The notes: generated from the letters alone by a model not told the origin. 64,000 nucleotides of DNA from Brevibacterium rongguiense (GCF_009857845.1 NZ_WWEQ01000005.1:1-64000), one strand, 5' to 3'; shown: positions 11,332-20,489, numbered from the stretch's first letter. Made by a program: numbers and translations.

Positions 11332-12023
11332 CCGCAGCGCAACCCGGGACATCGGGCGCCTCCGCAGCCGCGGGGGCGCCCGATTCCGCTGCCGGGACCG
11401 GGGACGCCGCGCCGGTGGGCGTGGGGCCGTGGGAGGGCGCCTGGCCGGACGATGAGCGCTACGATCCGCAGCTGCTGGCGCACGGGGACCGCCGCAACGT
11501 GGTGGACGGCTACCGCTACTGGCGCCTCGAGGCGATCGTCGCGGACCTCGACACGCGGCGCCACGGTTTCCACGTGGCGGTGGAGAACTGGCAGCACGAC
11601 TTCAACATCGGCTCCGTGGTGCGCACCGCCAACGCCTTCAACGCGGGCAGCGTGCACATCGTGGGCCGCAGGCGCTGGAACCGCCGCGGCGCCATGGTCA
11701 CCGACCGCTACCAGCACCTCGAGCACCACGCGGACCTCGCGGGACTCGCCGACTGGTGCCGCGCCCGGGGCCTGCCGCTCATCGGCGTCGACAACTTCCC
11801 CGACTCCGTGCCCCTGGAGACGTACGCACTCCCGCGCGAGTGCGTGCTGCTCTTCGGCCAGGAGGGCCCGGGGCTGAGCCCCGAGGCCCATGCCGCCTGC
11901 ACCGCCGTCCTGTCGATCGAGCAGTTCGGCTCGACCCGGTCCATGAACGCGGCCGCGGCGGCCGCGATCGCGATGCACGCCTGGGTGCGCCGCTGGGAGT
12001 TCGGGCAGGCGGCCTCCGGCTGA
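11328..12023 (+). CDS. TrmH/SpoU-family RNA 2'-O-methyltransferase
   Basis: 231 residues, starting at a GTG that overlaps the preceding stop (GTGA). It has the three SpoU motifs: NIGSVVRTANAF, LLFGQEGPGLS and SIEQFGSTRSMNAAAAAAIAMHAW, the last forming the AdoMet-binding knot. It methylates a ribose 2'-OH in tRNA or rRNA; the exact nucleotide cannot be told. The first ~35 residues are a disordered alanine-rich leader. Co-transcription with the ABC pair looks likely from the spacing. Confidence 0.88.
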   Translation: MTAAQPGTSGASAAAGAPDSAAGTGDAAPVGVGPWEGAWPDDERYDPQLLAHGDRRNVVDGYRYWRLEAIVADLDTRRHGFHVAVENWQHDFNIGSVVRTANAFNAGSVHIVGRRRWNRRGAMVTDRYQHLEHHADLAGLADWCRARGLPLIGVDNFPDSVPLETYALPRECVLLFGQEGPGLSPEAHAACTAVLSIEQFGSTRSMNAAAAAAIAMHAWVRRWEFGQAASG

Positions 12024-12133
12024 GAGGGCGGCGGCACTGTCGTTTTGCCGAGTTTCGGCATAGCGTGGAGCCCAGCACGGACCGTTTCCGCGCCGCGCCA
12101 GCGGCGCCGCACGTCACCAGGAGGGCCCTTCCC

Positions 12134-13201
12134 ATGACAACCGCAGTCCCCGCAGCCGCGCGCCGGCCGGTCACGAAGCTGGCGGCAGGAGCGCTGCTGC
12201 TCCTGCTGGCCCTCGTGCTGACCGGGTGCGGGAAGTTCACCGGCGACCTCGACGTCGAAGCCGATGCCACGCTGAGCGGCAAGTACACGATCCTGTTCGA
12301 CCGCTCGGTGATCGAGGCCTACGGGCAGTCGGCGGACACCTCCGCCGAGAAGCTGCGCCAGGAGGTCGCGAAGGACACGGTCAAGGGCCTCAAGGGCAAG
12401 GTCATCGAGGACGGGCAGTCGGTGGGGGTCGAGGTCACCATGGACCACGTCCAGCCCAGCGACATCGGCACGAGCGGCATCGCGCCGGAGATCCAGAAGA
12501 ACGGCAACGCGCTGACGTTCCACATGAAGAACCCCCTGGCAGCGGCCGGCGGCATGGGCGGCGTCGGCTCCTCGTCGTCCGCCGGCGCGAGCATGGGCGG
12601 GGCGGTGAAGGACCAGATCGACGAGGCGAAGCTCAAGCTCTCCTTCCCCGGCAAGGTCGAGAGCGCGCCGGGTGCGGACGTCAGCGGGAAGTCCGCGACG
12701 TGGGACCTCAAGACGTTCGACGGCGACGAGCTCAGCGCGACGGCGAAGGCCTCGGGCTTCCCGTGGTGGATCCTCTTCCTCATCGGCGGCATCGTGCTCG
12801 TCGCGATCATCGCGCTCGTCGTCATCCTCATGATCGCCCGCGGGCGGAAGAAGAAGCGCGGCCAGGCCGCCGCCCCGGGCGCCTACGGCCCAGGTGCGGC
12901 CGGTGGCTACGGCGCACCCGCCGCCGGTGGGGGCTTCCCCGGCGCCCAGCAGTACGGCTCGCAGCCGGGCTACGGCCAGGGCGCCCAGCCCGGTGGCTAC
13001 CCGCAGCAGCCGGGCGGCTATGGCCAGCAGGGCACGGGCCAGCCCGGTTATGGCGGCCAGGGCGCGCAGCCCGGCTACGGCCAGAACCCCGGCGCCCAGC
13101 CTGGCTATGGCAGCGCCCAGCCCGGCTACGGCCAGCAGCCGGGAGACCAAGGGTGGAACCAGGGCTGGAACCAGGGCGGCCAGGGCCCCTCGGGAGCCTG
13201 A
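12134..13201 (+). CDS. LppM-family lipoprotein with C-terminal QPGYG repeats
   Basis: 355 residues. A lipoprotein signal ends at LTGC (C near residue 34). The outer domain (about 35-205) matches the LppM family. A second membrane segment (about 215-238) is followed by basic RGRKKKR and a ~110-residue tail of QPGYG/QQPGGYG repeats. The tail should therefore be cytoplasmic. In mycobacteria LppM affects phosphatidylinositol mannosides and phagosome traffic; a similar role here is only a guess. Starts at ATG 12134, 33 residues before the lipobox cysteine. Confidence 0.75.
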   Translation: MTTAVPAAARRPVTKLAAGALLLLLALVLTGCGKFTGDLDVEADATLSGKYTILFDRSVIEAYGQSADTSAEKLRQEVAKDTVKGLKGKVIEDGQSVGVEVTMDHVQPSDIGTSGIAPEIQKNGNALTFHMKNPLAAAGGMGGVGSSSSAGASMGGAVKDQIDEAKLKLSFPGKVESAPGADVSGKSATWDLKTFDGDELSATAKASGFPWWILFLIGGIVLVAIIALVVILMIARGRKKKRGQAAAPGAYGPGAAGGYGAPAAGGGFPGAQQYGSQPGYGQGAQPGGYPQQPGGYGQQGTGQPGYGGQGAQPGYGQNPGAQPGYGSAQPGYGQQPGDQGWNQGWNQGGQGPSGA

Positions 13202-13226
13202 GGCACCCGCCCAGCCGCCCCGCGAT

Positions 13227-13263
13227 GCACGACGGCGCCGAGCCTGGCTCGGCGCCGTCGTGC
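13227..13263. terminator. Terminator between lppM-like gene and curA-like gene
   Basis: Perfect 17-bp stem (13227-13243 with 13247-13263) and a CTG loop between two converging genes; usable from both sides. Confidence 0.85.
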
Positions 13264-13273
13264 TGTGCGGGCC

Positions 13274-14290
13274 TCAGTCGGCCACGCGCACGATCGTCTT
13301 GCCGAAGTTCCTGCCCTCGAGCATGCCGATGAACGTCTCCGGCGTGTGTTCGAAGCCGCCCGTGATGTCCTCGAGGTAGGTCACCTTGCCGTCGTGGACC
13401 CACTGGCCCATCTCCGTGAGGAACTGGCGCTCCATGCTCGCGACGAACTCGGTCTGGATGAAGCCGCGGATCGTGAGGCTCTTCGTGAGGATGAGGCCCA
13501 TGAGCCGCTCGGCGGAGCCGGCAGGGCTGGGGTCGGCGGCTCCGTTGTAGGTGGCGACGAGGCCGCAGACGGGCACGCGGGCGTACGTGTTCAGACGCGG
13601 TTTGACGGCCTCCCAGACGGGTCCGCCCACGTTCTCGAAGTAGACGTCGATGCCGTCCGGCGCCGCGGCCTTGAGCGCCCCGCGCAGGTCGTCGCCGCGG
13701 TGGTCGAGGGCCGCGTCGAAGCCGAACTCGCGCAGCTGGGCGACCTTCCTCTCACCGCCGGCGATCCCGATTGTGCGCGCGCCCTTAATCTTCGCGATCT
13801 GCCCCACGGCCGAGCCCACGGGGCCGGTGGCAGCGGCCACGGCGACGGTCTCACCGGGCTGCGGGTCGCCGATGCGCAGGAGGCCCGAGTACGCAGTGAA
13901 CCCGGGCATGCCCAGTACGCCCAGGGCCGTGGTGACGGGCAGGTAGTCCGGGTCGAGGACGCGCAGCTGATCCGCGGCCTGCACGCTGTAGGTCTGCCAG
14001 CCGCCGTAGGCCAGCACGATGTCGCCCTGGGCGACCGCGTCGGAGTTCGTCTCCACCACCTCGGCGACGGTGGCGCCCACCATGACCTGCCCGAGCTCGA
14101 CGGGCTTGGCATAGGACTTCGCATCGCTCATCCGCCCGCGCATGTACGGGTCGAGCGAGAGGTAGAGGGTGCGCAGCAGCGCCTCGCCCTCGCCCGGAGT
14201 GGGCACCGGTGCCTCGTCCAGGGCGAAGTCGTCCGGGGTGGGCGCGCCCTCGGGGCGCTTGGCGAGCAGATAGCGCTGGTTCATCGTCAT
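13274..14290 (-). CDS. NADPH-dependent medium-chain reductase, CurA/PTGR type
   Basis: 338 residues of the zinc-free MDR family. It has LYLSLDPYMRGRM near the N-terminus and the nucleotide-binding AAATGPVGSAVGQIAKIKG, both typical of the CurA/leukotriene B4 12-hydroxydehydrogenase group. Such enzymes reduce alpha,beta-unsaturated ketones and aldehydes with NADPH. ATG 14290 is preceded by GAGGAGTACCCC. The gene faces a terminator on each side and is probably a single unit. Confidence 0.85.
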   Translation of the reverse strand: MTMNQRYLLAKRPEGAPTPDDFALDEAPVPTPGEGEALLRTLYLSLDPYMRGRMSDAKSYAKPVELGQVMVGATVAEVVETNSDAVAQGDIVLAYGGWQTYSVQAADQLRVLDPDYLPVTTALGVLGMPGFTAYSGLLRIGDPQPGETVAVAAATGPVGSAVGQIAKIKGARTIGIAGGERKVAQLREFGFDAALDHRGDDLRGALKAAAPDGIDVYFENVGGPVWEAVKPRLNTYARVPVCGLVATYNGAADPSPAGSAERLMGLILTKSLTIRGFIQTEFVASMERQFLTEMGQWVHDGKVTYLEDITGGFEHTPETFIGMLEGRNFGKTIVRVAD

Positions 14291-14403
14291 GGGGTACTCC
14301 TCGGAAGTCGGTTCGTGTGGCTGCGACCCTACGCGCATCGGCTGGCAGCGGGCTCCGCGGGGCAGGGCGCGGGCGCCCAGACACGGCAGCCGCCGCGCCG
14401 ACA

Positions 14404-14443
14404 CGGCAGGGGCCGCGGGGTTGGCTCCCCGCGGCCCCTGCCG
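14404..14443 (-). terminator. Terminator of the acyl-CoA dehydrogenase operon
   Basis: Perfect 17-bp stem (14404-14420 with 14427-14443) and a 6-nt loop, 30 nt beyond the stop of the gene ending at 14475. Confidence 0.8.
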
Positions 14444-14474
14444 CACCGCGCTCGGGTGAGCGCCGCTCAGTTCC

Positions 14475-15632
14475 TCACACGTCCATGGCGCTGGGCTCGA
14501 TGAGCCCGCCGAGGGCCGCGAGCTCCTGCGTGACGCCGTCCTGGTCGTCGAACGTGCGCGGGATGACGGTCAGCCGCTTGGCGTAGTGGCCGATCGGGTA
14601 CTCCATCGTCATGCCGATGCCGCCGTGGAGCTGGATGGACTCCTGGCTGATCTCGTGCGCGGCCTGGTCGATGACGAGCTTGGCGGCGAGGATGTCGCGG
14701 TGGCGGTCCTTGCCGGCCTCGGAGGCCGCCCCGTCGCCCTCGGCGCCGGTGATCGCGAGCTTGGCGTAGAGCGCCATGCTCTTCGCGCCCTCGAGCGTGG
14801 CGTAGGCATCCGCGGCGCGGTGCTGGAGCGCCTGGTTGCGGCCGATCGGCGCGCCGAACTGCTCGCGGGTCTTCAGGTAGTCCGCGGTCATCATGAGCGA
14901 GGCCTCCATCGCGCCCACGGCCTCGGCGGCCAGGGCCGCGTTGGCGGTGTCGATGACGGCCTGGATCGCCGCCGTCGCATCGCCGGAGCCCAGGCGCTGC
15001 GCCTGGGCGCCGTCGAACAGGACGCTGCCGGTGCGCAGGCCGTCGGCCTGGACGCGGGGGCTCACGGTCACGCCCCCGGCGCCGGCCTCGACGAGGAACA
15101 GGCCCACGCCGGAGTCGGTGGCCGCGGAGACGACGAAGAGGTCGGCGTCCGGGGCGCCCAGCACGGCGGTCTTCTCACCGGTGATGGTCGCACCCTCGCC
15201 GGACTCGGCGGCCTTCGTGGCCGGGGCGCTGAGCTCGTAGCGGCCGGCCGGCTCGTAGCCGGCGAAGGCCAGGAGCCTCTCGCCGGAGACGATGCCCGGG
15301 AGGATGTCCTTCTTCTGCGCATCGCTGCCAGCGGCGGCGACGAGGCCGCCGCCCAGCACGACGGTGGAGAGGTAGGGCTCGAGCACGAGTGCCTTGCCGA
15401 ACTCCTCCATGACGACGGCGACCTCGGCGAAGCCCATGCCCGCGCCGTCGTACTCCTCCGCGAACGGCAGGCTGAGCAGGCCCAGCTCCGCGTACTGGTT
15501 CCACATGTCGCGGCTGAAGCCCTGCTCAGAGGCGAGCAGCGCATCGCGGGCCTCGGCGTTGTACTTGGTGCGCAGCAGCCGGCGGACGGTCGAGCCGAGC
15601 TCGCGCTGGACGTCGTTGAGTTCAAGATCCAT
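14475..15632 (-). CDS. Acyl-CoA dehydrogenase-family protein, second subunit of pair
   Basis: 385 residues with the acyl-CoA dehydrogenase fold: an N-terminal helical domain (MDLELNDVQRELGSTVRRLL), a beta domain, and a C-terminal helical domain with TREQFGAPIGRNQALQHRAAD and ISQESIQLHGGIGMTMEYPIGHYAKR. The QLHGGIGMTMEYP stretch is a flavin-contact motif. The middle domain lacks the usual FSEPNAGSD motif, which its neighbour has. Adjacent unequal ACADs form alpha2beta2 enzymes in actinobacterial steroid side-chain degradation; that is a possible reading here. It follows the first subunit by 26 nt. Confidence 0.85.
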   Translation of the reverse strand: MDLELNDVQRELGSTVRRLLRTKYNAEARDALLASEQGFSRDMWNQYAELGLLSLPFAEEYDGAGMGFAEVAVVMEEFGKALVLEPYLSTVVLGGGLVAAAGSDAQKKDILPGIVSGERLLAFAGYEPAGRYELSAPATKAAESGEGATITGEKTAVLGAPDADLFVVSAATDSGVGLFLVEAGAGGVTVSPRVQADGLRTGSVLFDGAQAQRLGSGDATAAIQAVIDTANAALAAEAVGAMEASLMMTADYLKTREQFGAPIGRNQALQHRAADAYATLEGAKSMALYAKLAITGAEGDGAASEAGKDRHRDILAAKLVIDQAAHEISQESIQLHGGIGMTMEYPIGHYAKRLTVIPRTFDDQDGVTQELAALGGLIEPSAMDV

Positions 15633-15658
15633 GGTTCTCTCCTCAGTTCCTCAGAAGC

Positions 15659-16852
15659 TCACAGGCCCAGGATGGCCTTGCTGATGATGCCGCGCTGGAT
15701 CTCCGAGGCGCCGCCGTAGATGCTGACCTTGCGGTAGTTGAAGTAGGTGCGCAGCGCGTCCACGGCCGCCGGGGGCAGGTCCGTGAAGCCGCCCGGCAGG
15801 CGGGCGTCGTCGACGAAGTCGAGGCCCTGGGGGCCCAGCACGTCGACGAGGAGCTCCGTGATGTCCTGCTGGAGCTGCGAGCCGCGCAGCTTGAGGACCG
15901 AGGAGCGGGGGTCCGGCTTCTCCGAGCCCGCCACCTGGGTGGAGAGCATGCGCAGCTGGGTGAACTCGAGCGCGGTGAGCTCCGCCTCGACCTTCGTCAG
16001 GCGCGCGGAGAACAGCGGATCGTCCAGCAGGGTGCCGCGGGCGGTCTTCGTCGTCGCGGCGTAGGCCTTGACGCGGGCCAGGTTGACCTTGGACTGGCCG
16101 ATGCGGGCGATGCCGGTGCGCTCGTTGCCCAGCAGGAACTTCGCGTACGTCCAGCCCTTGTTCTCCTCGCCCACGAGGTTCTCCACGGGCACCTCGACGT
16201 TGTCGAAGAAGACCTCGTTGACCTCGTGGCCGCCGTCGATGAGCTCGATGGGGCGCACCGTGACGCCCGGGGACTTCATGTCGATGAGGAGGAACGAGAT
16301 GCCCGCCTGCTTCTTCACGTCCGGGTCCGTGCGCACGAGCATGAAGATCCAGTCGCCGTACTGGCCCAGTGTCGTCCACGTCTTCTGGCCGTTGACGATG
16401 TAGTGATCGCCCTTCTTCACGGCCGTGGTCTTGAGCGAGGCGAGGTCCGAGCCGGCGTTGGGCTCGGAGAAGCCCTGCGACCACCAGATGTCGATGTTCG
16501 CGGTCTTGGGCAGGAACCGCTCCTTGATCTCCTGGCTGCCGAACGTCGCGATGACGGGGCCCACCATGGAGGCGTTGAACGGCAGGGGAGAGGGCACGTT
16601 GGCCAGCTGCATCTCCTCGAGCCAGATGTGGCGCTGCACCGGCGTCCAGTCCTGGCCGCCCCACTCGACGGGCCAGTTGGGCACGGCGTAGCCGTGCTTG
16701 TTGAGGATCTGCTGCGTCGTGACGATGTCGTCCTTCGACAGCTCCTGGCCGGTGGCGTTGCGGAACCGGATGTCCTCCGGGATCTCGGTGCGGTAGAACT
16801 CGCGCATCTTCTCCGCGAACTCGAGCTCTTCTGGGCTCAGCAGATTGTCCAT
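15659..16852 (-). CDS. Acyl-CoA dehydrogenase-family protein, first subunit of pair
   Basis: 397 residues. It has SQGFSEPNAGSDLASLKT and YIVNGQKTWTT (flavin and substrate site) and ends with SIYGGASEIQRGIISKAILGL, the canonical C-terminal ACAD motif. It should oxidise an acyl-CoA to the enoyl-CoA using FAD and electron-transfer flavoprotein. ATG 16852 has GGGAG 4 nt upstream. TACACT at 16893-16898 is a likely -10 with a leader of about 35 nt. No CoA ligase, hydratase or thiolase lies beside the pair, so the substrate is open. Confidence 0.87.
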   Translation of the reverse strand: MDNLLSPEELEFAEKMREFYRTEIPEDIRFRNATGQELSKDDIVTTQQILNKHGYAVPNWPVEWGGQDWTPVQRHIWLEEMQLANVPSPLPFNASMVGPVIATFGSQEIKERFLPKTANIDIWWSQGFSEPNAGSDLASLKTTAVKKGDHYIVNGQKTWTTLGQYGDWIFMLVRTDPDVKKQAGISFLLIDMKSPGVTVRPIELIDGGHEVNEVFFDNVEVPVENLVGEENKGWTYAKFLLGNERTGIARIGQSKVNLARVKAYAATTKTARGTLLDDPLFSARLTKVEAELTALEFTQLRMLSTQVAGSEKPDPRSSVLKLRGSQLQQDITELLVDVLGPQGLDFVDDARLPGGFTDLPPAAVDALRTYFNYRKVSIYGGASEIQRGIISKAILGL

Positions 16853-16962
16853 GATCTCCCTCGATCGTTCGTTCAGTGAAGGGTTCATTCCGAGTGTAGA
16901 GCGTACGGGCGGTAAGGGGAAACAGCCGCGGCCCCGGCCTGCGCGCCCGTTCCCAGCGGCGC

Positions 16963-17886
16963 TCAGCCGGGCAGCTGGGACCGGGTGGGCAGGTCCGCTC
17001 CCGCCCGGGCAACGGTGAGGGCCGCGCACACGGTGGCCCGCCCGAGCGCCGCCGTGAACGCGCCCGCCGCCGAGGCGCCCGCCGGCTTCCGGAGCCCGCC
17101 GCCCCCCACTCCCAGCAGGCCGGCGTCGGCGAGGCCGGAGAGCAGCCCGGCCATGAACGAGTCCCCGGCGCCCACGGTGTCCGCGACCGCCACGGGCCGC
17201 GCCGGCAGCGCAGTGGGCTCACCGCCCGGCAGGCACGCGAGCGCCCCGCGGGCGCCCAGCGTGGCGATCGCCAGCACCGGGCCCCTGCCGGCCCAGTCGG
17301 CCAGCGCCCGGTCGACGGGCACGCCCGGGTAGAGGTGGGCGAGGTCCTCGTCGCTGGCCTTGACGACGTCGGCCAGTGCGACGATCTCCTCGCACCGCGC
17401 GCGGGCCGCCGCGCGGTCGGCCAGCAGGTCCGGGCGGATGTTCGGGTCGAAGCTGATGGAGGCTGCGTCCCTGCGGGCGCGCAGGAGCGCGAGCACCGCG
17501 TCGGCCCCCGGTGCGAGCTGGGCGGCCAGCGAGCCGGTGTGGAGGTGGTCGGCGGCCGGCGCTGCGACTGCGTCGAAGCGCCATTCGAGGTCGAACGCGT
17601 AGTCCGCGGCGCCGGCGGCATTCAGGCGGGCGTGCGCGGTCGAGGTCCGCGCGATCGCCCCGAGCGAGGCGCCCAGCCCCACGCCGCTTGCGGCCAGGTG
17701 CGCGGCGATGCGCTCGGCGCGGACATCGGCGCCGAGCGCGCACGCGAGCTCGACGCGGTGGCCCAGGCGCCCGAGCCCGAGCGCGACGTTGGCGGGGCTG
17801 CCCCCGGGGTGCTCGGCGCGCGCGCCGTCGGCGGTCTCGACGATGTCGATGAGCGCCTCGCCGATGACGAGGAAGCGGGGATCCAT
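16963..17886 (-). CDS. PfkB-family carbohydrate kinase
   Basis: 307 residues. It carries the N-terminal GGSPANVALGLGRLG and the C-terminal signature DTVGAGDSFMAGLLSG with the catalytic aspartate. It should phosphorylate a sugar or nucleoside; fructokinase or ribokinase-like activity is the most common in this group, but the specificity is not readable. The ATG at 17886 is 6 nt behind GACAAT, a weak -10. The transporter gene upstream ends 44 nt before it, so it could also be read through. Confidence 0.85.
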   Translation of the reverse strand: MDPRFLVIGEALIDIVETADGARAEHPGGSPANVALGLGRLGHRVELACALGADVRAERIAAHLAASGVGLGASLGAIARTSTAHARLNAAGAADYAFDLEWRFDAVAAPAADHLHTGSLAAQLAPGADAVLALLRARRDAASISFDPNIRPDLLADRAAARARCEEIVALADVVKASDEDLAHLYPGVPVDRALADWAGRGPVLAIATLGARGALACLPGGEPTALPARPVAVADTVGAGDSFMAGLLSGLADAGLLGVGGGGLRKPAGASAAGAFTAALGRATVCAALTVARAGADLPTRSQLPG

Positions 17887-17892
17887 GGCCCG

Positions 17893-17898
17893 ATTGTC
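17893..17898 (-). promoter_or_regulatory. Possible -10 GACAAT, leaderless PfkB kinase gene
   Basis: GACAAT, 6 nt, then ATG at 17886. The first base departs from TANNNT. Confidence 0.35.
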
Positions 17899-17930
17899 CC
17901 CCGCCCCCGGCCCGGGGCGCCCGGCCGGGC

Positions 17931-19247
17931 TCACCGCGCGCCCGCCCGCGGCACCCACCGCATGAGCACGAGGCCGGCGGCCAGGACGAGCACGATCCCC
18001 AGCGCCCCGGCGCGCTGGAAGCCGAAGAGGGTGATGAACAGCGCGAAGCACGTGGGCCCCAGGAAGCTGACCGCGCGCCCGGTCGTCGCGTAGAGCCCGA
18101 AGTCCTCCCCGGCGCGCTCGGGCGGGGTGATGCGGGCCAGGTACGACCGGGAGGACGCGTTGACCGGCCCGACGAACAGGCACAGCCACATGGCGCACAC
18201 CCAGAACAGCGCCTGGGAGTCGCCGAAGGCGATGGGCAGGCCGCCGGCGATGAGGCACACGAGGCCGGTGAGGATGACCGCACGCGGGCCGAACCGGTCG
18301 TCGAACCAGCCCGAGGCCAGGCAGCCCAGCCCGGCCACGAGGTTCGCCGCGACGCCCAAGTAGATGACCTGGGAGGCGGAGAACCCGTACGAGCCGGCCG
18401 CCAGCACGCCGGCCACGGAGAAGATCGTCGTGAGGCCGTCGCGGTAGACGGCCGCGGCGGCGAAGAACATGAGCGTGGGCCGGTCCTCGCGCCACAGGGC
18501 GACGATCCGCTCGACGACGAGCCGGAAGCTCTCCAGCCATGAGCCGAGCCCGGCACGCGAGCGGATCCGGGCCCCCGCCTCGGGCGCGGTGGGCGCGCTG
18601 CGGTCCCTGGGGGCCAGGAAGACGATGGGCAGCGCGAAGAGCAGGAACCACGCACCGGAGGCCGCGGCGACGATCCGGTAGCGCAGCCCGCCGGCGTCCA
18701 CCGCGCCGAAGAGCCCCACCTCCGGGCGGATGAAGGCGAAGAGGGCGAACACGAGCATCGCCAGGCCGCCCAGGTAGCCCAGGCCCCAGCCCAGCCCGGA
18801 GATCCGGCCGGTGTTGGCGGGGGTGGCGATGCGGGTGAGCAGGCCGTTGTAGGAGACCTCCGCGAGGGTGTAGAAGATGCTCGCCGCGCCCAGCAGGACG
18901 AGGCCGGGCCACAGGAAGGCCGGCTCGTCGCGGATGAAGAACATGCACAGCACGCACGCCACGACGAGGCCCGTGTTGATGGCCAGCCAGCGGCGGTGAT
19001 GGCCGCCGGCGTCCGCCCGAGTGCCCGCCGCCGGGGCCACGATGGCCACGAGTGCGCCGGCGATCCCCATCGTCCAGCCCAGCTGGGCGGCCCCGGCGTC
19101 CTTGTCCGCCGCGACCGCGGAGGTGAGGTAGGGCGCGAAGACGAACGTGACGACGACCGCGGAGTACGCGGAGCCGCCCCAGTCCCACAGCGCCCACGCC
19201 ATGATGGTGCGCCGGCGGGTGCGCGGCAGTGCGGACGCCTCTGTCAT
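17931..19247 (-). CDS. MFS transporter, UMF1/Atg22-like family
   Basis: 438 residues, about 12 membrane segments. WALWDWGGSAYSAVVVTFVFAPYL near the N-terminus is the hallmark of the UMF1 (Atg22-like) MFS family. It is an inner-membrane secondary transporter of unknown substrate; yeast Atg22 exports amino acids from the vacuole. The ATG at 19247 is 6 nt behind TAGAGT. It lies just before the PfkB gene on the same strand, so sugar uptake is possible but unproven. Confidence 0.82.
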   Translation of the reverse strand: MTEASALPRTRRRTIMAWALWDWGGSAYSAVVVTFVFAPYLTSAVAADKDAGAAQLGWTMGIAGALVAIVAPAAGTRADAGGHHRRWLAINTGLVVACVLCMFFIRDEPAFLWPGLVLLGAASIFYTLAEVSYNGLLTRIATPANTGRISGLGWGLGYLGGLAMLVFALFAFIRPEVGLFGAVDAGGLRYRIVAAASGAWFLLFALPIVFLAPRDRSAPTAPEAGARIRSRAGLGSWLESFRLVVERIVALWREDRPTLMFFAAAAVYRDGLTTIFSVAGVLAAGSYGFSASQVIYLGVAANLVAGLGCLASGWFDDRFGPRAVILTGLVCLIAGGLPIAFGDSQALFWVCAMWLCLFVGPVNASSRSYLARITPPERAGEDFGLYATTGRAVSFLGPTCFALFITLFGFQRAGALGIVLVLAAGLVLMRWVPRAGAR

Positions 19248-19253
19248 AGGGGC

Positions 19254-19259
19254 ACTCTA
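19254..19259 (-). promoter_or_regulatory. -10 hexamer TAGAGT, leaderless MFS gene
   Basis: TAGAGT, 6 nt, then ATG at 19247. Confidence 0.5.
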
Positions 19260-19384
19260 TGGGCTCGCGCGGGCTGGCGCGCCACCAGCGGTGATGGAAG
19301 TATGGGAGGCACGAACCCCGCGCCCGCCGCGCGGCGGACCCAAGCGCCGCGCAGCCGGGGGCCACAGGCCGTCGAAGGAGAGCC

Positions 19385-20407
19385 ATGCCCGTCGCAAGCC
19401 CGGAGCAGTACGCCCAGATGATCGACCGCGCCAAGGAGCGCGGCTTCGCCTACCCCGCCATCAACGTGACCTCGTCCCAGACGATCAACGCGGCCCTGCG
19501 CGGCTTCGCCGAGGCCGGCTCGGACGGCATCCTCCAGCTCTCGTTCGGCGGCGCCGAATATGCCTCCGGCTCCACCGTCAAGGACCGCATCACCGGGTCC
19601 GTGGCGCTGGCCGAATTCGCCCGCACGGTCGCGCAGAACTACCCCGTCACGGTGGGGCTGCACACCGACCACGCGCAGCAGGACAAGGTCGAGGACTGGG
19701 TCAAGCCCCTCATCGCGCTCAGCCGCGAGCGCGTGGAGCGCGGCGAGGACCCGCTGTTCAACTCGCACATGTGGGACGGCTCCGCGATCGAGGTGCCGGC
19801 GAACCTCGACATCGCCGCCGAGCTCCTCGAGCTCACCCACGCCGCCAAGCAGATCCTCGAGATCGAGGTGGGCGCCGTGGGCGGCGAGGAGGACGGCGTC
19901 ACCGGCGAGATCAACGACAAGCTCTACACGACCGCGGCCGACGGCCTGGCGACGGTGGAGAAGCTGGGCCTGGGGGAGAAGGGCCGCTACATGACGGCCC
20001 TGACGTTCGGCAACGTCCACGGCTCCTACAAGCCGGGCCACGTGAAGCTGCGCCCGGAGATCCTCCAGGAGATCCAGGACGAGGTGGGCGCGAAGGTGGG
20101 CCGCGAGCGCCCGTTCGACCTCGTCTTCCACGGCGGCTCCGGTTCGACGGCCGACGAGATCGCGGCGGCCGTGTCCTACGGCGTCATCAAGATGAACATC
20201 GACACGGACACGCAGTACGCGTTCACCCGCCCCGTGGCCGACCACATGTTCCGCGACTACGACGGGGTCCTCAAGGTCGACGGCGAGGTGGGCAACAAGA
20301 AGGCCTACGACCCGCGCGCCTGGGGCAAGGCCGCCGAGGCGGGCATGGCCCAGCGCATCGTCGAGGCCTGCCAGCGCCTGGGCTCCGCGGGCCAGAGCGA
20401 GGGCTGA
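19385..20407 (+). CDS. fbaA: Fructose-bisphosphate aldolase, class II
   Basis: 340 residues, the actinobacterial class IIA length. Zinc and substrate residues are visible in VGLHTDHAQQDK, EIEVGAVGGEEDG, TFGNVHGSYKPGH and LVFHGGSGS. It cleaves fructose 1,6-bisphosphate to the two triose phosphates, and runs in reverse in gluconeogenesis. AAGGAGAGCC precedes the ATG. In many Micrococcales it is next to the DUF3151 gene and purA; here those lie 11.7 kb downstream. Confidence 0.96.
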   Translation: MPVASPEQYAQMIDRAKERGFAYPAINVTSSQTINAALRGFAEAGSDGILQLSFGGAEYASGSTVKDRITGSVALAEFARTVAQNYPVTVGLHTDHAQQDKVEDWVKPLIALSRERVERGEDPLFNSHMWDGSAIEVPANLDIAAELLELTHAAKQILEIEVGAVGGEEDGVTGEINDKLYTTAADGLATVEKLGLGEKGRYMTALTFGNVHGSYKPGHVKLRPEILQEIQDEVGAKVGRERPFDLVFHGGSGSTADEIAAAVSYGVIKMNIDTDTQYAFTRPVADHMFRDYDGVLKVDGEVGNKKAYDPRAWGKAAEAGMAQRIVEACQRLGSAGQSEG

Positions 20408-20489
20408 GCCGAGGCCGGAGCGGGGGCCGGCCCGCGCCTCGGCGGCGGGGTGGCCCCCGTCGCCGGGGTGGTTCCGTAGTCGAGTCGGC

